Shown piece by piece: positions 59,549 to 64,000 of a stretch of DNA of 64,000 bases (position 1 is its first letter; every line of letters starts with the position of its first letter). The position numbers and the translations under genes are program-made. The DNA is taken from contig CAIWHK010000006.1 in NCBI GenBank assembly GCA_903912525.1, forward strand, positions 124,001 to 188,000. The letters are read 5' to 3'. Under the pieces are notes generated by a model. That model did not search any database. It saw only the letters and a program-made list of their open reading frames with translations, and was not told the DNA's origin. This DNA is from an uncultured bacterium (GTDB lineage: Bacteria > Krumholzibacteriota > Krumholzibacteriia > LZORAL124-64-63).

Positions 59549-60825
59549 TGGGAGGCGGCCTGCGCGACCTGCTGACCCCCCGGGGGGACCGCGTCATCTT
59601 CTGGTGCTGGCTCGCGCTGTGCCTGATGAGCCTGGCCGTCCTGTGGTCGGTGACCGAGCCGATCATCGGGCCTTACGAAAACGTCGACCCGGGCGTGCCG
59701 AAATCGATCTTCTGGCGCCAGATGATGTGGGCGATCGTGGGCTATGTGGGGCTGGTGGTGGCCTCGCGCGTGCCGCTGCGGCACATCGACAACCTCGCGG
59801 CCATCCCGTGGCTCGTGTCGCTCTTCCTGCTGTTGCTGGTGCCGGTCATCGGCCCGGTCATCTCGGGGGCGCGCCGCTGGATCGTGCTGGGGCCGGTCAG
59901 CCTGCAGCCCGCCGAGCTCGGCAAGGTCTCGTGCATCATCCTCAACGCCAGCCTGTTGGCCAGGGGTATCGACAGCCAGCGCAAGTCGCTGGCAACGGGC
60001 GCCTCGCTGGTGCTGACAGTGATCCCGGCGATGCTCGTGCTCAAGCAGCCGGACCTGGGCACCAGCCTGGTCTTCGGGGCCGCCTGGGTGGCGATGATCT
60101 TCTGGTTCGGGATGCCCGGCATCTTCCTGCTGGTGGCCGCGACGGCCGCCGTCAGTTCCATCCTCATGTTCTATTCGGAGGCGGTGCTGCACCAGCCCTG
60201 GCCCTGGGGTGCGTACCTTCTGGTGCTGCTCGGGTTGTTGTACTGGGTGCGGTGGAGCATCCCCGCCAAGGTGACGATGCTGGTGGTCAACCTCTTCTCG
60301 GGAATCGGCATCCCCATCATGTGGGGCCAGCTGAAGGGGTACCAGCAGGACCGCGTGATGGCGTTCTTCAAGCCGGCCGAGCATGCCTTCAGCAGCGGCT
60401 ACCAGACCATCCAGTCCAAGGTGGCCATCGGTTCGGGCGGGCTTTTCGGCACGCACTACCTTAAAGGAACACAGAAAGGTCTGGCCTTTATCCCCGAGCG
60501 GCAGACCGACTTCATCTTCTCGGTCGTGGGCGAGGAACTGGGATTCGTCGGCGCTGTTTTCGTGATCGGCCTGTTCTTCGTGATCGTCATCCGGGGCGTC
60601 GACCACGCAGCGAAGGTGCGCAAGCCGTTCTCGCGGTTCCTGGCCGTCGGCATCGTGGCCTACCTGACCTTCCATGTCGTGGTGAACGTCTCGATCACCA
60701 CCGGCCTGATGCCGGTCACGGGGATCCCGCTGCCCCTGATGAGCTATGGCGGCTCGAACCTGCTGGTGACCTCGGCCATGCTGGGGCTGCTGCTGAACGT
60801 GAGTTCGAAATCCTTTGACGACTGA
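59548..60825 (+). CDS. rodA: Peptidoglycan glycosyltransferase RodA (SEDS family)
   Basis: 425 residues with about ten helices. Family landmarks are SGARRWIVLGPVSLQPAELG, VLKQPDLGTSLVFGAAWVAM, FIPERQTDFIFSVVGEELGF and MPVTGIPLPLMSYGGSNLLV. The catalytic Asp region of SEDS enzymes corresponds to the GYQTIQSKVAIGSGGLFG loop and QTDFIF. It polymerises lipid II for the lateral wall with PBP2. Its ATG shares a base with the mrdA stop, so stoichiometric coupling is likely. Compared with E. coli (370 aa) there is extra loop sequence around 205-255. Confidence 0.96.
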   Translation: MGGGLRDLLTPRGDRVIFWCWLALCLMSLAVLWSVTEPIIGPYENVDPGVPKSIFWRQMMWAIVGYVGLVVASRVPLRHIDNLAAIPWLVSLFLLLLVPVIGPVISGARRWIVLGPVSLQPAELGKVSCIILNASLLARGIDSQRKSLATGASLVLTVIPAMLVLKQPDLGTSLVFGAAWVAMIFWFGMPGIFLLVAATAAVSSILMFYSEAVLHQPWPWGAYLLVLLGLLYWVRWSIPAKVTMLVVNLFSGIGIPIMWGQLKGYQQDRVMAFFKPAEHAFSSGYQTIQSKVAIGSGGLFGTHYLKGTQKGLAFIPERQTDFIFSVVGEELGFVGAVFVIGLFFVIVIRGVDHAAKVRKPFSRFLAVGIVAYLTFHVVVNVSITTGLMPVTGIPLPLMSYGGSNLLVTSAMLGLLLNVSSKSFDD

Positions 60826-60855
60826 CCGGCGCGGACCCGGGAACAGGGAGCGACG

Positions 60856-61614
60856 ATGCACCCGCAGATCTTCGGCATCATCAAGAGCTACGGGCTGATG
60901 CTGGCCATCAGCTTCGGCGTCGGGATGTGGCTGGCTGTCCGGCGGGGACGGCCGCGGCGGATTCCCGCCGAGACCATCCTCGACCTGATCTTCGCCGTCC
61001 TGGTCTCGAGCATCCTGGGCGTGCGGCTGTTCTACGTCGCCACGCACGCCTCGGAGTTCCATCCGTGGTACCGGGTCCTGTTCATCTGGGACGGCGGCCT
61101 GACGCTGTACGGGGGCATCCTGGCGGCCATGGCGGCCGTGTGGTGGATGTGCCGCCGTCGCCGACTGCGCTTCCTGGACGCCGCCGACATCATTTCGCCG
61201 TGCCTGGCGCTCGGCATCGGCCTGACGCGCATCGGCTGCTACCTGGCCGGCTGCTGCTTCGGCAAGGCGACGACCTGCGCGCTGGGCGTGCACTTCCCGG
61301 CCGACGCGCCGGCGACCCGGGCCTGGGGCGCGAGCGCCGTGCACCCGACGCAGCTCTACGCGTCGGCGGCGGGCTTCGCGATCTTTGGCCTGCTCCTGTG
61401 GGCCGAGCGCCTGCCCGGCGGCCGCGGCGCCACGTTCGGCCGCTTCCTGATGCTGTACGGTGGCGCCCGCATCGCCGAGGATTTCTTCCGCACCTACGAA
61501 CCCGGCCAGATGCTGGCGGGCCTGAGCAACAACCAGTGGCTGTCGCTGGCGCTCGTGGCCGTCGGCCTGGTCGTCCTGTGGCGCGCGCGTCGCCCGGAGA
61601 TGGCTCATGACTGA
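60856..61614 (+). CDS. lgt: Prolipoprotein diacylglyceryl transferase
   Basis: 252 residues and about seven helices. Motifs are VRLFYVATHASEFHPWY, IWDGGLTLYGGILAAMAAVW, ALGIGLTRIGCYLAGCCFGK and SAVHPTQLYASAAGFAIFGL. The Lgt signature arginine is in LTRIG. Instead of the E. coli GNFFNGE loop it has the GCYLAGCCFG variant seen in several delta-type and candidate-phylum Lgt proteins. It transfers diacylglycerol to the lipobox Cys of lipoproteins such as the one at 33341. It is part of the mre operon and overlaps aroE by eight bases. Confidence 0.92.
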   Translation: MHPQIFGIIKSYGLMLAISFGVGMWLAVRRGRPRRIPAETILDLIFAVLVSSILGVRLFYVATHASEFHPWYRVLFIWDGGLTLYGGILAAMAAVWWMCRRRRLRFLDAADIISPCLALGIGLTRIGCYLAGCCFGKATTCALGVHFPADAPATRAWGASAVHPTQLYASAAGFAIFGLLLWAERLPGGRGATFGRFLMLYGGARIAEDFFRTYEPGQMLAGLSNNQWLSLALVAVGLVVLWRARRPEMAHD

Positions 61615-62500
61615 ACTGGTGCGCCCTGGTGCGCAGGGCTGGCTGAAGGGTGATGCCCCGTGGACGCCGGACGCCGACTTCTATGCGGTCATCGGCGATC
61701 CGGTGGCGCACTCGCTGTCGCCGCGCATGCATGCCGCTGCCCTCGCTGAGCGTGCGCTGGCGCACCGCTACGTGGCGCTGCACGTGACGGAGGCCGAACT
61801 GCCGGGGTTGAAGGCGCGCGCCGCAGACGAGGCCCTGGGGCGTCTGGCGGGCTTCAACGTGACAGCCCCGCACAAGGAAGCGGTCGCCGCGTTGTGCGAC
61901 GGCCGCACCGACCAGGCCCGCGCGCTCGGCGCCGTCAACACGGTGCGCGTCGAGAACGGTCGCTGGCTCGGGCACAACACCGACAGCGGCGGCCTGCTGG
62001 CCGTGCTCAGCCAGGTGTGGGAACAGGGCGAGCCGCCGCCGCCGGTGGGTGTCGTGCTGGGCACCGGCGGCTCGGCCCGCGCGGCGGTCGACGCGCTCGT
62101 GCGCTGGGGCGTGGAGTCCGTCGAGGTCCGCTACCGCAGCGGCCCGTCGGGCGAGCGCTTCGCCGCCTGGCTCGAGGCGCGCGGCCTGGCCGACGACGTC
62201 GCGCTGTCGCCGCTCGTGCCCGATGTCGAACCGGCTCCCGAATTGGCGAGTGTCTGGATCTGCTGCCTGGCCGGCGGCGTCGCGTCGCACCCGTACCTGC
62301 CGGCCGCGGCGGGCAAGGAGCCCGCGCTGCTGGTCGATGTGCGCTACGGCGACCAGCGCCCGGCCGAGACGCCGCCGCTCGGTTTCCGGTTCAGCGACGG
62401 GTTGCCCATGCTGCTGATGCAGGGCGGCCTGTCGTTCGCGTGGTGGTTCGGCCCGCCGGTGCCGTGGGCCGCCATGCTCGGTGCCATCCAGCCGCGCTGA
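61607..62500 (+). CDS. aroE: Shikimate dehydrogenase
   Basis: 297 residues. DFYAVIGDPVAHSLSPRMHA (shikimate-binding S.S pair), GFNVTAPHKEAVAALCDG (catalytic Lys), ALGAVNTVRVENGRWLGHNT followed by DSGG (catalytic Asp), and a C-terminal NADP Rossmann half starting VVLGTGGSARAAVDAL. It reduces 3-dehydroshikimate in aromatic biosynthesis. The NADP loop after GTGGSARA is short on basic residues, so cofactor preference is not certain. It overlaps lgt, an unusual neighbour that suggests simple co-expression. Confidence 0.94.
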   Translation: MTELVRPGAQGWLKGDAPWTPDADFYAVIGDPVAHSLSPRMHAAALAERALAHRYVALHVTEAELPGLKARAADEALGRLAGFNVTAPHKEAVAALCDGRTDQARALGAVNTVRVENGRWLGHNTDSGGLLAVLSQVWEQGEPPPPVGVVLGTGGSARAAVDALVRWGVESVEVRYRSGPSGERFAAWLEARGLADDVALSPLVPDVEPAPELASVWICCLAGGVASHPYLPAAAGKEPALLVDVRYGDQRPAETPPLGFRFSDGLPMLLMQGGLSFAWWFGPPVPWAAMLGAIQPR

Positions 62501-62558
62501 GCGCCCCTCTCTCGTCGCTGTCGTCTATTGGCCTCCTCCCGGATCGTCGGGTTTCGTC

Positions 62559-63437
62559 ATGCCCGGACCTCTTCGCCGTGCCGCCGCCACGGGCGCCGGC
62601 CCTCGCGCCGGATCCGGCCTCGTCGCCGTGATCGGCTCTGTCGGAGCGCTGGGTCCCGCTTCGCTCGGCGCGCTCGTCGAACTGCTCCTGCCCGAACAGT
62701 GCGCCACCTGCGGCATCGGCGTCGCCTTCGCGCCGTGGGAGGACACAGGTCCCCGCGTGGGTGGCTTGCGTTCCTGGGATCGTCCCCACTTCTGCGCGGC
62801 CTGTGCCGCGCGCCTGTTCGCCCAGCCGCGCCTGGGCACGGTGGCCGGCGGAGCATCGCGCGGTCTTCCCCAGGGCGATGACGACGGGTTGCGGGTCGTC
62901 GCCGCCGCGGCCACGAGCTCCGAGCTGGCCGATGTCGTCGGGGCCTGGAAGTACCATGGTGTGCGCGGCCTCGGTTGGCCGCTGGCCCGCGCCCTGGCCG
63001 GCGTCGTCGCGCCGTTCACTGCCGGACTCGACGGGCCCGTGGTGCTCGTGCCTGTGCCGCTCCACCGGTCGCGGCAGCGCCGGCGGGGATTCAACCAGGC
63101 CGCGATGCTGGCGGAACTGGTCGGGGCGATCACGGGCCTGACCGTGGAGGCGGGAGCCCTGCGCCGCCATCGCGCCACGGCGCAGCAGGCCCGCCTGGTC
63201 GAGGCACAGGCGAGGGAGGCGAACCTGGCCGGGGCCTTCGCTGCCCGGCCGCCGGGTGGGATCGGACGCGCCCTTCTGGTTGACGACCTGGTCACGGCCG
63301 GTGCCACGGTGCGGGCGGCGGCCGCGGCCCTCGCGACCGCGGGGTGGGAGGTGGCCGGAGCGGCCGCCCTGGGCCTGGCTCTTTCGCGGGATGACAGTGA
63401 TGGCCCTCACGTTGACACCCCGGATGACGATCTCTAA
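62559..63437 (+). CDS. comF: ComF-family phosphoribosyltransferase-like protein
   Basis: 292 residues. The N-terminal zinc-finger-like pairs are EQCATCGIG and [10 protein letters not shown]. The PRT domain includes [29 protein letters not shown] and the PRPP loop [20 protein letters not shown]. ComF proteins act in natural transformation, probably binding single-stranded DNA in the cytoplasm; homologues without competence systems (GntX) exist. The start ATG 62559 is chosen for lack of upstream conservation, but a later start closer to the zinc finger is also possible. Its 3' end contains the -35 box of the pgk promoter. Confidence 0.9.
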   Translation: MPGPLRRAAATGAGPRAGSGLVAVIGSVGALGPASLGALVELLLPEQCATCGIGVAFAPWEDTGPRVGGLRSWDRPHFCAACAARLFAQPRLGTVAGGASRGLPQGDDDGLRVVAAAATSSELADVVGAWKYHGVRGLGWPLARALAGVVAPFTAGLDGPVVLVPVPLHRSRQRRRGFNQAAMLAELVGAITGLTVEAGALRRHRATAQQARLVEAQAREANLAGAFAARPPGGIGRALLVDDLVTAGATVRAAAAALATAGWEVAGAAALGLALSRDDSDGPHVDTPDDDL

Positions 63438-63440
63438 TGT
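63412..63440 (+). promoter_or_regulatory. Sigma-70 promoter of pgk
   Basis: TTGACA (63412-63417, perfect), 17 bases, TAATGT (63435-63440); TCTAAT at 63433-63438 is an alternative -10 with a 15-base spacer. The -35 and spacer lie in the last codons of comF. Start of transcription near 63447 gives a ~55-base leader. Confidence 0.6.
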
Positions 63441-63501
63441 TGGGTCGGCCCGCGGGCGGGGTCCGCCCGGTGGCGATGGACGCAACGGAGGGTGGAGGAC
63501 G

Positions 63502-64000
63502 ATGAACAGGAAGCGGAATCTCGACGGGTTCGACGGCAAGGGGCAGAAGGTCCTGGTGCGGGTCGATTTCAACGTGCCCCTGGACAAGGACCGCAACATC
63601 ACGGACGACACGCGCATCCGCGAGACGCTGCCGACCATCAGGCGGCTGCTCGACAGTGGGGCCGCAGTCATCCTGATGAGTCACCTCGGCCGCCCGAAGG
63701 GCAAGATCGATCCCGCCGCGTCGCTGCGCCCCGTCGCCGACCGGCTCGCGGAACTGCTGTCGTGTCGCGTGCGCTTCGCCACCGACACTGTCGGCCCCGA
63801 CGCCACGGCCCAGGCGGCGTCCCTGGCCCCGGGCGAGGTGCTGCTGCTGGAGAACGTCCGCTTCAACCCGGGCGAGACCACGAACGACGCCGGCTTCGCG
63901 CGCGGCATCGCGGCCCTCGGGACCTGCTACGTGAACGATGCCTTCGGTTCCGCCCACCGTGCCCACGCCTCGACCGCCGGCATCACCGCGTTCTTCCCGG
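63502..64000 (+). CDS. pgk: Phosphoglycerate kinase, 3' end cut by window edge
   Basis: The first ~166 residues are present. [53 protein letters not shown] and [20 protein letters not shown] contain the 3-phosphoglycerate-binding Arg/Asp/His residues; [18 protein letters not shown] follows. It makes ATP from 1,3-bisphosphoglycerate in glycolysis. GGGTGGAGGAC precedes the ATG, and a separate promoter at 63412 drives it. gap and tpi, the common neighbours, are not seen upstream. Confidence 0.97.
   Translation, partial: MNRKRNLDGFDGKGQKVLVRVDFNVPLDKDRNITDDTRIRETLPTIRRLLDSGAAVILMSHLGRPKGKIDPAASLRPVADRLAELLSCRVRFATDTVGPDATAQAASLAPGEVLLLENVRFNPGETTNDAGFARGIAALGTCYVNDAFGSAHRAHASTAGITAFFP

Noticed and set aside
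1-64000. CRISPR arrays, tRNA or rRNA genes
   Set aside because: No regularly spaced repeats longer than 20 bases, no cloverleaf with conserved T-loop and no rRNA-like sequence were seen in the intergenic regions.

Overview
The window comes from a high-GC bacterium. By eye most genes are about 68-70% G+C. The gene content points to the FCB side of the tree, such as a Krumholzibacteriota-, Eisenbacteria- or Latescibacterota-like candidate lineage. The clues are a PorV/PorQ-type outer-membrane protein, a secreted protein with a FlgD/type IX-like C-terminal domain, a TonB-dependent receptor with a carboxypeptidase-regulatory-like N-terminus, a GWxTD-related protein and a split glycine decarboxylase. 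The lineage is inferred, not proven. No rRNA, tRNA or CRISPR array is visible.

Layout. (1) 1-13422 is a surface-polysaccharide locus. It holds an ExoA-like GT2 (minus strand, cut by the window edge), remnants of an IS3-type transposase and of a methyltransferase, and a sigma-54-type promoter. These are followed by a monotopic sugar-phosphate transferase, three GT4 glycosyltransferases, an AsnB-like amidotransferase, a WecA-type initiating transferase (minus strand), a CapD/WbpM-type dehydratase, a Wzx-like flippase and a Wzy-like membrane protein. The first ~1.35 kb is visibly poorer in G+C than the rest. (2) 13423-17898 holds rpsO, pnp and an M16 protease. (3) 17981-22501 (minus strand) holds a DapL-like aminotransferase and a pair consisting of a membrane TPR protein and a DUF4388 protein. 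(4) 22954-26693 holds an exported cyclophilin and uvrA. (5) 26849-32014 is gcvT-gcvH-gcvPA-gcvPB plus a LipM-like lipoyl-assembly enzyme. (6) 32011-35401 (minus strand) holds an outer-membrane barrel and a repeat-bearing lipoprotein. (7) 35741-39295 is a dipeptide-type ABC importer whose two ATPases are fused and whose binding protein is not present. (8) 39285-46495 is a well-delimited unit: strong promoter, TonB-dependent receptor, secreted protein with a C-terminal sorting-like domain, PorV-like protein, strong terminator. (9) 46602-53256 holds a GWxTD-like protein, an ExbB-like channel, TolC, a MacB/LolD-type ATPase and a rhomboid-TPR protein. (10) 53183-55353 holds aspartokinase (minus strand) and radC. 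(11) 55382-63437 is the rod-shape operon mreB-mreC-mreD-mrdA-rodA, continuing through lgt, aroE and comF. pgk follows and runs off the right edge.

How it fits together. The window is dominated by envelope construction: glycan assembly and export, lipoprotein maturation (lgt), rod elongation, outer-membrane transport and secretion. Core metabolism (glycine cleavage, aspartate family, shikimate, glycolysis), RNA turnover and DNA repair genes lie between these blocks. Genes inside operons are tightly packed, with many 1-8 base overlaps. Vegetative-type promoters can be picked out by eye at most block boundaries, and two of them have their -35 box inside the last codons of the preceding gene.
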